From Mycogone perniciosa (Eukaryota; Ascomycota; Sordariomycetes; Hypocreales; Hypocreaceae): a stretch of DNA of 64,000 bases. The position numbers were made by a program, and so were the translations under genes. The notes beneath the pieces are model-generated. The model had not been told where the DNA came from and ran no database searches. It saw nothing but the letters and a program-made list of their open reading frames with translations. Position 1 is the stretch's first letter; every line of letters begins with the position of its first letter. The DNA is taken from NCBI GenBank assembly GCA_025331125.1, contig JAOALB010000101.1, positions 1 through 64,000 of the forward strand, read 5' to 3'. Of this stretch, positions 37,021 through 48,117 are shown in pieces.

Positions 37021-39232
37021 CTATAATAAAAAACTCCTAGCCATTATTAAAGCAATAGAGGAGTAGCGCCTAGAATTATAAGGCTTATAAGAATTTAATG
37101 TTATTATAGACTATAAAAACCTTAAATACTTTACTTTAACTAAAGCTTTAAATTAGCGATAAATCTAATAGTTTAAATTCCTCTCTGGCTTTAATTTCCG
37201 CATTATTTATTGACCTAGCTTTAAGGCTATAAAGCTTAATGCTTTAAATAAAAAAGTAAAAGATAGGCCTGCGAAATTAAATCCCTTTAATAACTGAATT
37301 AAAAATAGGCAATATACTCTCTTCCCGCAAAATTCTTTTAGCTTTAAAGTGTAAGTAATATTTTAAAAAGAAATCTTATTAAATATAAAAATGTTTATAA
37401 AGGCTGCCCCTATAGCTATAATAATACCTATAGAGAATAAACTAATTAATAATTTAATTACAGTAGTATATAAATAAAATACTATAGTGAAAGAAATAGT
37501 AACTGCACTTTAAGACCTTAATATCCGCTAATAGCCAAAGCAGCTTTACAGGGAACTCTAAATTACAATAAACAACTGCTAAGTAATAAATAGCAGAATT
37601 TACTATTAAGGGCAGCTCTTTATTCCCTTTAATAATAAGCTTTATATATAAATCCTGTTTAGAAACTACTTTAGCGGCCTAGCCGGATACCTAGGCAGGT
37701 TTAAAACCCTAGACTTTATTAGCTGAATATATTAATGGCTATAAATCTTAAAAGATATTAAAGTATTTATATAAACTTATAAACTATATATTAAAATAAA
37801 GGCTTTATAATCCTTACTATAAGGTTTCTTTTAATTACTGCCAGTTTGATTTTATATATAGTTAAATATCTCTATTAATTATATTATACTGCTGTTTAAA
37901 TTTTACTGCTATAATATTACCTATAAGCATTTACTGGTAGTAGTCTGCTGCTTTATTAAAATATATTACTTTATACCTATTACTTTACTGTTAATAAAAG
38001 AGCTGGCTAATATATTTATTAATAGGATTTACTGCCTTTATAGTATACTTAATAATATTATATTAAACTGCAGTATATAATTTATATTAGAATTTTAAGA
38101 ATAACTTTTAAAGCGATTAAAAGTTATATTAAAATAGTTATTAGCCTTTTACTTTAAAACTAATAGCTAAACTAAAAGAATTAATATAAGTGTAAAATAA
38201 TACCTATAAGCTTTTATTAACTTTTACTAGGATAACTGGGTCTACTGGCTCTTATTAGCCGAATTTGCTGCAAATAATATAGTATTTGAAACTACTAGTA
38301 TATTACTGTTTTTCGCTAAGTATAGTTTTAACCCTCGCTTAAAGACAGAGCCTTTATAGCCCTACCCGCTAAACCTTTCCGCAGTAAAGAAAAGAGAGTT
38401 CTTTTATACTAATATTATTGCTAAGTAATTTAAATATATTATTATATAATTAAAGGCCCTCGCTAAAGCTTTAAAAAAAAGATATAAAGAAAACGCAAAT
38501 ATATAAAAGGAGGTATTACTAGTTTATATTATTAAGTAAGAAGTCTTTATTAATATATAAGATATAAAGACTAATTAGCTAATAAAGAAGCTCAATAATA
38601 AATAGGCGGGACTTTATATAATAATAAAGGTATATTTATAAGCCTGCGCTATTAGCTTGCCGGAAAGTATAAAGATTTTCCTAGTTTTATATAGCTCTCT
38701 TTTATAACTTAAAACAGCTATTTTACTGCACTTTAAGTAAAAGATAATTAATAAGGCCGAGTTAAAGAATATTTAAAGTAGGGTATTAGAAAAGGAAAAT
38801 AGTATAAATAAAGTATAAAAGAAGTAGGAGTTTAAAGCGCTTTTAGATTATTATAATAATAACAGTTTCTATTACTTTATTAAATAAAGATATTACACTA
38901 CTATATAGTAATTAGCTAAAGACCTATAAAGCTAAAAAAAGGTAATATAAAACTTTTATATAAAAAACCTAAAAAAGCCAGGCTTACTGTAATAAATACT
39001 AAAAGGAACTATAAAAGAAAAAAAAAGGGAAATAGCTAAAAAGAAACTAATGCCTACAGAGCGCTAATTAAAGACTATAATATACTAAAGCTTATAACTC
39101 AACTATATATTACTAACACCAAAAACTGTATAATTCGCCTTACTTACCTTTATATCGGAAGTGTTAAAATAGATTACCTGGAATTTCGATTTATATAAGT
39201 AATATAGCTATTTGCGGCTAAATAGTGAAATA
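37021..39232 (+). pseudogene. Outer Gypsy pol, 3' part (RNase H end, integrase, chromodomain)
   Basis: This is the continuation of the frame cut at 24,907. It opens with YNKKLLAIIKAIEE and goes on to YKNLKYFTLTKALN and FKFLSGFNFRIIYQP, the C-terminal half of Gypsy RNase H (DKELLAI, DHKNLEYF, FLSxFNFxIxYRPG). The integrase core is visible at about 37,915-37,990 as YKHLLVVVCCFIKIYYFIPI (KHLLVVVDRLTKxxHFIP). A C-terminal chromodomain follows at about 38,865-38,930, FIKxRYYTTIxQLAKDL, where the chromodomain pattern is LVKWKGYxxxTWEPAxxL and both Trp codons are now stops. Confidence 0.88.
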
Positions 39233-39245
39233 GGAGGTGGGGTAC
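39233..39245 (+). other. Outer Gypsy polypurine tract
   Basis: AGGAGGTGGGGTAC ends right at the start of the 3' LTR. Its strand confirms that the outer element is transcribed on the plus strand. It has escaped RIP, being free of C. Confidence 0.85.
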
Positions 39246-39417
39246 TGTTATAGCACTGACTGTAACGCGATATTAATGCCCCGTTATATAAGCTCTAGTC
39301 ACGTAACCAGGCCCTAATGCATTCCTAGCTATAGCTTTCTATAAAGCCTTAGGGCTTCCTTGCTCTCTACAGCACAACAACGATATTTGCCCTGACCTGC
39401 CTTCCCGTGCCGTAATA
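39246..39417 (+). repeat. Outer Gypsy 3' LTR (172 bp)
   Basis: Starts TGTTATAGCACTGACTG and ends CCGTGCCGTAATA. It is followed by the AGTAT duplication at 39,418-39,422. The segment TCCTTGCTCTCTACAGCACAA keeps CpA dinucleotides that the 5' copy has lost. Confidence 0.92.
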
Positions 39418-39422
39418 AGTAT

Positions 39423-41330
39423 TTATAACCGCAAGTGAAATTTCGCTATTTTAATATAAGTATAGTAACCTTAAAATTACTTGTATTAGATATATATAGA
39501 TGTAACTGTATATTGCGAAAGTAAAGGATAAAATAGAATTCGATAAGCGTTTATTACTTTTATACTGCCTTACAGTATAACGCTTTTGGCTTTAATATTA
39601 TAGGTATATAGTTGCCTTTTATAGTCGATAATCGCGCGATTAGCTGCTAGGATCTTTATAATTAAATACACCTATACTAGGAATACAGATTACCTATAAT
39701 TATTATAAATATATAGAGTATTATATTATTAGCGTTTACTTAATTTTAGCACTTGGCTATATTAGTCTCGTATATTTCCTTTATTAATATATATAGGCAC
39801 TAAACTTAAATGAAGCGCAAGCAGTTATTTTAACTATATTAATATACAGTTAGTTATATATTTATTTAAGTAGAGTATAGTATACTAAAACCTTTTAGAA
39901 ACACTTTACTAGTATATACTATTAAGTAATTAAAACACTATTTAATTATTTATAGTATAATACCCCTCCCTCTTTAAATTTAAATCTCCTTTAAATGTAA
40001 AAGTAAAACTTAAAATGCTTTTTAAATATATAGTTAGATTTATATATATAGTAGCTGCAGTACTTTATCCTTAAATCTTAAATATTTAATATTTTAATAC
40101 CCCTAAACTGCATTTATAATAACAATGAAAAAGTATATTATTTACTGTTTTTATAGTAATATAATTTTAAACACTTAAGTAATAAAAACTCCTATATTAA
40201 AGCTAATAGACACTACTTTAATAAAACTTAAAAATTTTAAAAATAGGTTTATATATTAAGAAACCCCCCTCCTGTTTTCTTTAATATATTTAAAGATTAC
40301 CTATTTATCTTCCTCTATTAGATTCATCTCCTAAGGCTTTAGTCTTAGCGCCTTCTTTAAGGTATCTGTATTACTGTTATATTTAGTGTATATTGTACAG
40401 TATTTACTAATCTTATCGGCTATAGCATCTTAAAGACAGATTAAACCTATAGTTTAATTCAAGTAAAGGAGTTTACCTTAAATATATAGTATCCTTTAAG
40501 TGTTCTTAAAGGAAATAACTATATAATAGTTTCTTATACTAAAAGATACAAATAATTTATCTAGAATTTCCAGATCTATAAATATTATAATAATAGTAGC
40601 TGGATTTTATATAATAAAAAGGGATAGTCTTATAATATTTTTAATAAAAATATTAAAAAAAGTATTAAGTAAGTAATATATACCTAAAGACTAAACGCTA
40701 CCTTAAAATTTATTATTATATTATACTAATCCTAGCTTTATAAATAGCTATACCGCTATTAGGCTTTCTATAATTTTATTTTATTACTATTTAATTTCTT
40801 TTATTATTCTACTATATTGGCTATAATCAATGTATATTATCTATATTGAATATAAATATATCCTTTTACTAATACTATAATATCTATATAACGCGACTAG
40901 AAGGTCTTTAATATATTTAGATATATATTTTTCAACCTAGTAACCTTAATAAATAAAACTAAATTATGCCAGCATTTTAAAGTAATTAAGTCGAGTATAA
41001 TATCTATAACTTAAATATAAAGTATAAAGTGCCTTAACCTATTCTATATTATAGATAACTTAGTAGTATAATATTTATTCCCTTGCAATTATTTAGTGAG
41101 AAGTAGTTAGTATACTAGGTTTTAGATTTAAAATAGGCTTAAAAAAGAACTATTATATAATAACCAGAGCTAGGATTATTAGGCATTAATATTAACCCTG
41201 CCCCCACTAAAATTTAGGTTTTATAAAAAACTATCTGAAAAGAAATATAACGCGCATTTCGGCTAGATTAAAAACTACACTCGCGAGCCAGATTTAAAAA
41301 CACTCCTCTCTCTCTATAGTTTAAGCTATT
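39423..41330. other. AT-rich region with no recognisable gene
   Basis: The flank of the outer Gypsy insertion (TTTATAACCGCAAGTGAAATT...) leads into RIP-mutated DNA. No frame, LTR or inverted repeat was recognised. Confidence 0.5.
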
Positions 41331-41333
41331 CTA

Positions 41334-41484
41334 ATAAGTGAAGGCAGGGAGCAGATTATTATAGAGGATATCGATACTATAGAACAGGCAGTTTTGCAAA
41401 ATCTAGCCACCTAGCTAGCAGTAAATCCAAATACAGAATAGCAAGCCATTAACCGCATCGAACAATATATAAGCAGCACAGCTT
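41334..41484 (+). pseudogene. 5' fragment of an unrecognised gene
   Basis: A plus-strand frame begins at an ATA that was probably ATG (41,334) and reads SEGREQIIIEDIDTIEQAV, LQNLAT, LAVNPNTE and QAINRIEQYISSTA, broken only by TAG codons at former Gln positions. CpA is fairly well kept here and in the preceding CTCTCTCTCTATAG leader. The frame fades after about 50 codons, perhaps at an intron, and the solo LTR lies 350 bp further on. An acidic, helical N terminus is all that can be described. Confidence 0.4.
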
Positions 41485-41828
41485 ATATTATAGTACCTCT
41501 TAAATTAATGGTTTATATTTTATTTTATTTATACCTTATTTATATAGGCAATATTAGCTAATATATATAATACACTAGCTTTAGCTAGGTTATTTATTAA
41601 ATGCAACTACCCAGCTTATCTACTAGGCTATTAAGCGTATAGATGCCAATTTCTAGCTATAATGGATATAGGATTATAGATGAAAGCGTTATAGATAACC
41701 TAATAAAGGATAAGAAATATAAATGTTTTGGCAGGAGGCTTATATTAAGTATTAAAGAGGGTTAACTACTATACCTACTATAGCTTTTTATAAAGGAGTA
41801 GAAATATCTTTAAATAGATATATAGTGT

Positions 41829-42183
41829 ATTATTGTAACGATCCAGGTTAATTTTTAAGGGATAAACCGAGGTTTATAGGTTTATATTAACAGAGAAGTC
41901 AAGGATAAATACTAAGCAGGGCAATATAGTTACAATTCTATAGAATAGGCAGTTCTAGTAAATATAATTGTTAATAACTGTTTAAGTAATTATATTAAAC
42001 GAGTAATAAGCTAGTTATATATATATAAAGGAGATTTATATATAATTACGCGTTTTCGTGTAGTAAGCGTTTAAGTAATTACTTTTAATGCAGTAATTAC
42101 TTTTTAATAATTTATTAATATAACTGATATTCTTTTATATCCCTGTAACTTAGTCTTTAATATAGCCAGGTTATAATAATTAT
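41829..42183. other. Target-site duplication ATTAT around solo LTR
   Basis: ATTAT occurs at 41,829-41,833 directly before the LTR and again at 42,179-42,183 directly after it. This identifies a single-LTR insertion product at this site. Confidence 0.8.
41834..42178 (-). repeat. Solo Gypsy LTR (345 bp)
   Basis: Starts TGTAACGATCCAGGTT and ends CAGGTTATAATA. It matches the LTR at 61,469-61,856 along its length (for example AAACCGAGGTTTAT...GGTTTATATT and GGGCAATATAGTTAC), with a gap of about 40 bp. It has its own ATTAT duplication and no internal sequence, so it arose by recombination between the two LTRs of a full element. The strand follows the family member at 61.5-64 kb. Confidence 0.85.
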
Positions 42184-42336
42184 ATTAATATTTAACCGAT
42201 ACTGATATTAACTGAGTATTTAAAGGTATTTATTAAGATTATACTTTAGTTTAAGAAAAGCGCGTTATTTATAGTAAAGCTTTTACTAGCGCCTATTATA
42301 TTCTTAAATTAATTAGCTTTATAGAAGTGAGTGAAA

Positions 42337-42484
42337 GTGACGTTATTGTCGATAACAGCAGGTAGTTGTTTAGGATTATAGAAATCGAAGTAAGTGACGT
42401 TATTGTCGACAGCAGTAGGTAGTTGTTCAGGATTATAGAAATCGAAGCAAGTAATATCGTTATCGACAGCGGCAGGCTAGTTGG
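42337..42484 (-). repeat. 57-bp tandem repeat, about 2.6 copies
   Basis: Unit starts GTGACGTTATTGTCGAYA. Copies begin at 42,337, 42,394 and 42,451, the last one partial, with another partial copy upstream. Since 57 bp is 19 codons, the array keeps frame and on the minus strand encodes xFDFYNPxQLPxxxDNNVT units at the end of the pseudogene. Confidence 0.85.
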
Positions 42485-43446
42485 GGATTAATGCTTCGCT
42501 TGCAACTTGTACTAGTGTATTAAGCCTTATATAATTCTCTTTATTTTCAAGTCTTAGAGTATTCTCGATAACGGCTTCTTTTATATTCTCTATAGAGTGC
42601 TGTTGTGACTTTAGTGTTTGTATTGGGTGTTCTGGAGAAGGGCTGAATGCGATGCTATAGTCCCTGCTCGCAATAGCACTAGTGACTGCGACCGGCCACC
42701 TAGGCTAGTGGCGTTTCCTTTTTGGATTCTTATTGTGCTGTACCTCGGTCCCAGCAGCATTGCGTTTCCATTTATCTAATTCACTGCTATATATAATATA
42801 ATACTCTTTAGGCTAAATTAACTGCCGATATTTATTAAGAATTACTTATACCTCTAATTTTACTTTATTTAAGTATTTATTTAACTATTTACTTTTTTTT
42901 ATTTCAGTAAAATAGTTTTTAAATTTATACTTTAAGTAGGTATTATTCTTATCCTAACTTGCTAGTATATTAGTTTAAATTAATATACAAAGGTTCTTAA
43001 GCTTTTATATCTAGTCTAAAATATTATAGTAGAGTAGAGGGCTATAATTAATTTTTTTACTGTCCGGCTAAAGCGCCTTATAAAATTTTACTTATTTTCA
43101 ACTACCTATAATAATAGTAGTGTAATCTGCCTTATATCTATAAACTATCCCGGCCTTTTATATAAAGGTCATTACACTAAACGCAACAGTATAGCTTAAT
43201 GAAGCTGGTTATAAATATAGAAAACTTTAAAATATAAGGATATAAATAAACCTATATTAAAGAATTTATAGCTTAAATTTAGACTTCTTGCTATTAGTAT
43301 ATTAAAGTAGTTTCTAGAGGTTATAATAGGCGTGTTTTTATAGTCCTAGTTTAAAAAGTATATATAAATCCTTTTAGAATAATATAGGGCTTTCCCGCCA
43401 CTCTTTAAGCTTTACTTTAATATTGTTTTAAGATATAGTATTTTTA

Positions 43447-43608
43447 TTGGTAACTTTAGATAAGTCGATATTAATAGCCCGTTTACTAGTTGATTTAGGC
43501 GAATTAATGTTAATGGTTTCTTTAGTAAGTTTAGGCGAATCGATACTGATAGTTTCTTAGTAGGTTTAGGCAAATTAATATAGGCAGTTTCTTTAATAAG
43601 TTTAAAAA
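43447..43608 (-). repeat. Degenerate 36-39-bp tandem repeat
   Basis: About four imperfect copies around the motif GTTTAGGCGAATYRATA on the plus strand. On the minus strand they encode 12-13-residue units with a shared xIxIxSPK core, in the N-terminal half of the pseudogene. Confidence 0.65.
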
Positions 43609-43992
43609 GCTTGTCTTTAACAGCTTTAGAATCATTAATATAGTTTCTGCTATAGTTACTGCTATTGGAATCTTTAGTGACGTGGATATTGTAAATTTTA
43701 GTAGTTTTAGATATAAATAAAGATAAATAAGGAATTAGTAATTATTGAAAAAATTGGATAATATCTTTATTTTGCGTTAAAAGTATTCTAAGGCGATCCT
43801 TAAAAGGATAATGGTGTAAGAAGCAGATAATACTATTTAATATATTATTATAATACTTTATAATTAGTATTATTATATAGTATAACTGTTATATAATATA
43901 GGTAGAAAGAAAAACTAAAAGTTAAAGGAAAAGTTATTTAAGAAAGTCGAGAAAGTTTATATTTTTAAAAAGTAAAGTTAAGGATAAATGAA

Positions 43993-44071
43993 ACCTATAG
44001 CACTATACCTAAAGTAATTTTAAAATTAATATATATTTATTATAAATTACTTTAGGTATAGTGCTGTAGGT
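43993..44071. repeat. 79-bp foldback (hairpin) element
   Basis: ACCTATAGCACTATACCTAA at the left is mirrored by the reverse complement ending TTTAGGTATAGTGCTGTAGGT at the right. The arms are about 29 bp with one or two mismatches and the AT loop is about 21 nt. It could be the remnant of a short foldback transposon or a transcribed hairpin. No target duplication is evident. Confidence 0.8.
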
Positions 44072-45186
44072 CCTGTAATACTATTAGGTGCCTAACAGGT
44101 AAATTTAAGATAAATTTTAATATTAGTGCTTTATATAATTAAGAAATATCGTTTAGTAAGATTTTAATGCTAGAAAGAAAATTAAACGAAAAGAGAGCTA
44201 TTTATATAAAGTAGATTATAAGTGGCTTTATTAATAGGTATATTCTAGTAGAATATACTTGCACCTATTAAACTTAATTATTTAATGATTTCTTAATCTG
44301 CTAGTGCTTAACGACCTAGGTATTCTTGCGAGTTAATGAAACTGGAGAAATTAAATAGAATTAAATAGCTATAAGTATAAATAGCATTAGTAACCTTATA
44401 GTAAATTATCCTAGTCGCCTTTTTCTTTACTTAATTTAAAGGTTATTAGTTGCTTTATTTTTATATTAAAACTTATATTTTACTAGTTATAGATTTACTG
44501 CTATATTGCTATATATTATAAACTTAGTTAAGGTAAAATCTTTAAAGCAGGAATTATATTCTTTTATATTACTGGTTATACTATTATATATACCCTCTAG
44601 AAATTTAAATTTAAATTATAGCAGCGTTAAGGTATTGTTTATAGAAATCGAGGAGTAATTGTTAGCTTTTTTATTTTCTTCCCTATTATATTTATTTTTA
44701 GGATACTTTTTTTAGCTATTAAAATAAAGTCTCTTTTAAGTCTTTTAAAGTACCCTTTCTTTACTATTTAGCGCACTTTAATACTGCTTCTTATTACTAT
44801 TATTAAAGTAAGCTATTAGATATATAATTAAAAGTTACCGGTACTAATTTAGTATAGATTATAAAGCTCCTATTCCCTGTTAATGAGGCCTATTTTACTA
44901 GGAAAAAGCTTTATTTTATTAATACTGCAGTAGCTGCACTCTTTATCTTTATTATATTAATATTCTGTTAAATTTAATAATTATATATTCAGCGATTATA
45001 GGTAATGCCAGGAATATATTATTTAATTGCATCTCTACTAATTCTTGCTATTAGGAATAGAATGCTATTATTATAATAGCTTGCAGTAAGATTAAACCTG
45101 CTAGCTTATAGAGTAGTTTACATTTTAGCATTTACAGTTTTATATTTGTTCCTGATACTTTCCAAGCTTGGTAAAATTCAGTAGCC
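44072..45186. other. AT-rich region with no recognisable gene
   Basis: RIP-affected DNA with no identified features. The stretch near 44,470-44,560 has a loose similarity to 46,900-46,980 (both contain TTTACTAGTT and TTTAAAGCAGG-like blocks), which may mark distant copies of one repeat. Confidence 0.4.
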
Positions 45187-45345
45187 GTTTAGTGGTTAGT
45201 GTGGCCTATATGTGGTTATTGTAGCGTCGACTGTAATACTTTAGGGCTCCGGTGCGGACGATCCGATCCCAAGCTTTGGCAACTTTCAGCGGGAAGGCGC
45301 AGCTATTGAGGGAACCTTGATCTTAAAGTATTACCTATAGCCGCC
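45183..45345 (+). repeat. SINE-like, tRNA-related candidate
   Basis: A short GC-balanced patch in AT-rich DNA. CCGTTTAGTGGTTAGTGTGG at 45,185-45,204 resembles the D-arm and A box of a tRNA. GATCCGATCCC at 45,260-45,270 resembles a B box (GGTTCGATCCC). Their spacing of about 60-70 bp is as in a tRNA with a variable region. An 11-bp inverted repeat (GTAATACTTTA ... TAAAGTATTAC) spans 45,232-45,333. It is not a good tRNA by folding. A tRNA-derived SINE or a small MITE are both possible. Confidence 0.35.
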
Positions 45346-45569
45346 AGATTCGTTAAGCCACTTTTATAATAGGCCTTATTTTCAGGAAAACAGTATAGTG
45401 TATTAATTATTATATTAAACTTTAACAAATTATATATCTTTATATAGTTGTAATATTTAAGTTAAGTTATATTTTAATAGCAGTTTAATAGAACTTTAAT
45501 ATTATTAAAATATCTATTTAAACTACCTTAAACTTTATGTTTTAATTATTTCTTAAATCTAGACTTTTA

Positions 45570-46085
45570 TATATTAGCTATAATAAATCTTTTATATTCT
45601 TTAAACCTAAAAGGGGCTAAGAAATTAAACTTTTATTATATTAACTTTAAAACTACTTTCCAATATCTATACCTTAAGGCAGGCATAGAAACTAGCTATA
45701 TTATCCACTATAAAGATCTTGCTAAGATAGCGAAATTAAATTACTTAGGTTAGTGTTAACCTTGCCTTATAAAAGCCTTAATCTTATTATTTTAATAGGG
45801 CTTGCATTTATAGAAAACAAATATAAAATTTACTTAAATATATACTATAATAATAAAGGTTTTAGAAAATAGGACCCTTTATTTAATTATATGTTTTACT
45901 ATCAAATCGATATAATTAAAGATTACTATTTTAAAATAAAGGCATTAATTATATCTATCTGTAAATTAAAGATAATATTATATAAAACTGCTAGTAAAAT
46001 AATATTATATATTATTTTAAGGGAATTTAGCTGGGGTAAGACTTTTTATTGTTATATACTATTTAATTTAACATTTATTTAAAGA
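45570..46085 (+). pseudogene. Unrecognised degenerate gene
   Basis: One plus-strand frame runs without indels through 170 codons, interrupted by only three TAG or TAA codons plus the terminal TAA: NLKGAKKLNFYYINFKTTFQ, LKAGIETSYIIHYKDLAKIAK, LAFIENKYKIYLNIYYN, DPLFNYMFYYQIDIIKDYYF, then LREFSWGKTFYCYILFNL. The final 63 codons, from an internal ATG at 45,891, are open. The protein is rich in Ile, Leu, Tyr and Lys, partly a product of RIP. The GIETSYIIHYKDLAKIA-like segment might suit a recombinase or DNA-binding fold, but no family is recognised. Confidence 0.4.
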
Positions 46086-46411
46086 GGAAACCCTTTTAAC
46101 AGCTCGCTATAATTAGTTTATATCTATATTTATAAAGTATTATAATAACCCGAAAAAGATCCCTGTTATTAATATATTATATAAGTTTAGGCTTAAGTAA
46201 GGCATTAATAGCTGGCTTTTTAAAGGCCTTAAATAGTGGATTTATCGGTATAGAGATCTTAATTAAAAGCTTTTATTTCTGTAATTTTAATTATATATTT
46301 AAGGGTATATATATAGCCAATATTTGCTAAAGATTAGATTTTGGTGGACTTAAGTGTCGAGAAAGATAAAATTAAATGCATTAATCCCCCTTTTCCTATT
46401 AAATACTATAT

Positions 46412-46581
46412 AGCGCTGCTGTTAAATAAATATATACTAAAGTGATATATATAAAATATTAAATAAATTTAATCTAGATATACTAGAGCTTATAAATATA
46501 AGTGTTATAGTATATCTGGATTTAATTTATTTAATATCTTATATATATCACTTTGGTATATATTTATTTAATGGCAGCGCT
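46412..46581. mobile_element. 170-bp palindromic MITE-like element
   Basis: AGCGCTGCTGTTAAATAAAT at the left is matched by the reverse complement ending ATTTATTTAATGGCAGCGCT at the right. The arms are about 74 bp with a handful of mismatches, mostly transitions, around a central loop of about 22 nt. The flanking TA on each side (TA-GCGCTG ... CAGCGC-TA) fits a Tc1/mariner-type target duplication. There is no coding capacity. It is most likely a foldback MITE. Confidence 0.75.
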
Positions 46582-48117
46582 AAAGGTCCTTATTAAGGCT
46601 ATATTATATTAAAGGTTTACTTTCCCTTTTATTTATAATTAAGTAATAGATTAAAGGATAAATAAAAAAGAAATAGTATAGCTATTTTAAATTTATATAA
46701 ATTATTTAAATATCCTATTTATATAAATTGCGATAAAAGCTAATATTTAGCTAGCAGTAATATTTAACTGTATTTCAATACTTTATAGATAATAATAGTT
46801 TAATTTATATAAATTATTTACTTTTAGTGTTTTAAGCACTATATATACTATTAATAGCCTGGCTGCGAGGCGTTTTGGTTGCCTTATATATTTATACTAA
46901 AGCCTTTACTTTACTAGTTTACTGCTCTTTACTATAGACTATAAAATTATATCTAGTAAGGTTATTAAAGCAGGGATTCTATTTCCTATTATTATTGCCT
47001 TTCTTACTTTTTATATTTATTAAAAGACTAGGCTAAGAGAGTAACGCTATATAGCTTATAAAGACTATAGGCTTATACTAAACTGCTGTCTCTTTATTTT
47101 CTCTGGACTTAGTTTTGCTGTTGCCTTTTTGGATATTAAAATAAAGCTTACCGCTTATAATTTTACCTACCCCGGCTTTACTGTATAGAAAGGGTCTACT
47201 TTACTATCTTTTAATATTATTAAAGTATATTTTTAGGTTTTAGCTAGTATTAGTTTTTCTTAATATATTATAGATTATCGAGATTATTTTCCTAGTTATT
47301 AAAAGCTGTTCTTTAAGAAAATAGGGATATATTATTAAAGTGTTACTAGCTTTATATACTGTCTTTATTAGAGTGGGAATCTAGCAGCTACACTAATCGG
47401 GAATTAAGGGCATATAGGCTGTCCCTGGAATATCCTATTTTAGCGCTTCTATCCTGACTTTAATAAAAGCAGCCTAAACTAAAAAACAGCCAATAGATTT
47501 TCAACTACCCTGTATACAATTACTTATAGTTAAAATAGCCTTCTTTATAGCATTTATGGCTTTATCTTTACTTTTAATAGGCATTAAACTCTATATAATC
47601 TAATAGTAATTTAATAGTTAATATTGCCTTTATATAGTAGTCTTAGCGTTAATAGTCCTGCCCTTTAACAAGCTAAGCGAATATATAATACTTTTTTGCA
47701 AATATATATATACAATCCTAGAATATATTCTAGTTTTATATATACTAGGAACTTAATAGTCAGTAATAGTTCCTTTAATCCCTAAAAATAATGGGAATAT
47801 TAAGGGATAAAGATATAGAAACCGTTTTAATATTTTAAAGCGGGATATTTAAAGTCTAACTATATTTTAAACTTACACTTTAATCTAATAGCTGTATACT
47901 TTACTAGTAGATAGCGCCTACCCTGCTGCTATATAAATAATTATTGGAAGAGTAAAAGTATATAATAAAGCCGAAGAAATTGCAGTATAAATATTAAGTT
48001 AATAATAATACGTGCTGTAGTGCTAGTCTTGTATAGTTTTACGGGTAGAAAAATAAAGGGTAACCAATTCGAAGCAATAGCTAGTGGAGGTTAATAGAGT
48101 TATAATTAAGATACCTG
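46582..48117 (-). pseudogene. Weak minus-strand coding remnant in AT-rich DNA
   Basis: Between about 47,235 and 46,880 the minus strand reads SRPFLYSKAGVGKIISGKLY, FNIQKGNSKTKSRENKE and SKKGNNNRK with a few TAG and TAA breaks, a basic low-complexity protein without recognised motifs. The rest of the interval shows nothing that I can support. Confidence 0.25.

Larger units (their letters stand above)
20593..39417 (+). mobile_element. Outer Ty3/Gypsy chromovirus, split by a nested element
   Basis: An LTR retrotransposon with 172-bp LTRs and a perfect AGTAT duplication. It spans 18,825 bp, but removing the nested element at 24,912-37,020 and its 4-bp duplication leaves about 6.7 kb, a normal Gypsy length. 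Domain order is Gag, protease, RT, RNase H, integrase, chromodomain, all plus strand. A polypurine tract (GGAGGTGGGG) lies before the right LTR. The C-terminal chromodomain places it among chromoviruses, whose integrases target heterochromatin. All frames are broken by RIP-type stops. Confidence 0.95.
42240..43850 (-). pseudogene. Unrecognised gene with two internal repeat arrays, RIP-inactivated
   Basis: A minus-strand frame of over 500 codons, broken only by TAA, TAG and one small frameshift near 43,545. The N-terminal part (about 43,850-43,620) reads PFKDRLRILLTQNKDII and KIYNIHVTKDSNSSNY. Next comes an array of 12-13-residue repeats (ETISIDSPKLTK, ETININSPKSTSK). The middle is Trp-rich once stops are read as Trp, with VKLKEWRESPILF and KNYFTEIKKSK. 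From 42,782 the frame is well preserved: SSELDKWKRNAAGTEVQ, a basic NKNPKRKRH patch, SPSPEHPIQTLKSQQHS and ENTLRLENKENYIRLNTL. Near the C terminus are 19-residue repeats (CFDFYNPEQLPTAVDNNVT). No known domain was identified. The solo LTR lies just beyond its 3' end. Confidence 0.6.

Noticed and set aside
42337..42484. CRISPR array
   Set aside because: The copies are contiguous 57-bp units without spacers and keep a coding frame; the genome is fungal.
45183..45270. Functional tRNA gene
   Set aside because: The box-like sequences are present, but I could not fold an acceptor stem or anticodon arm around them.
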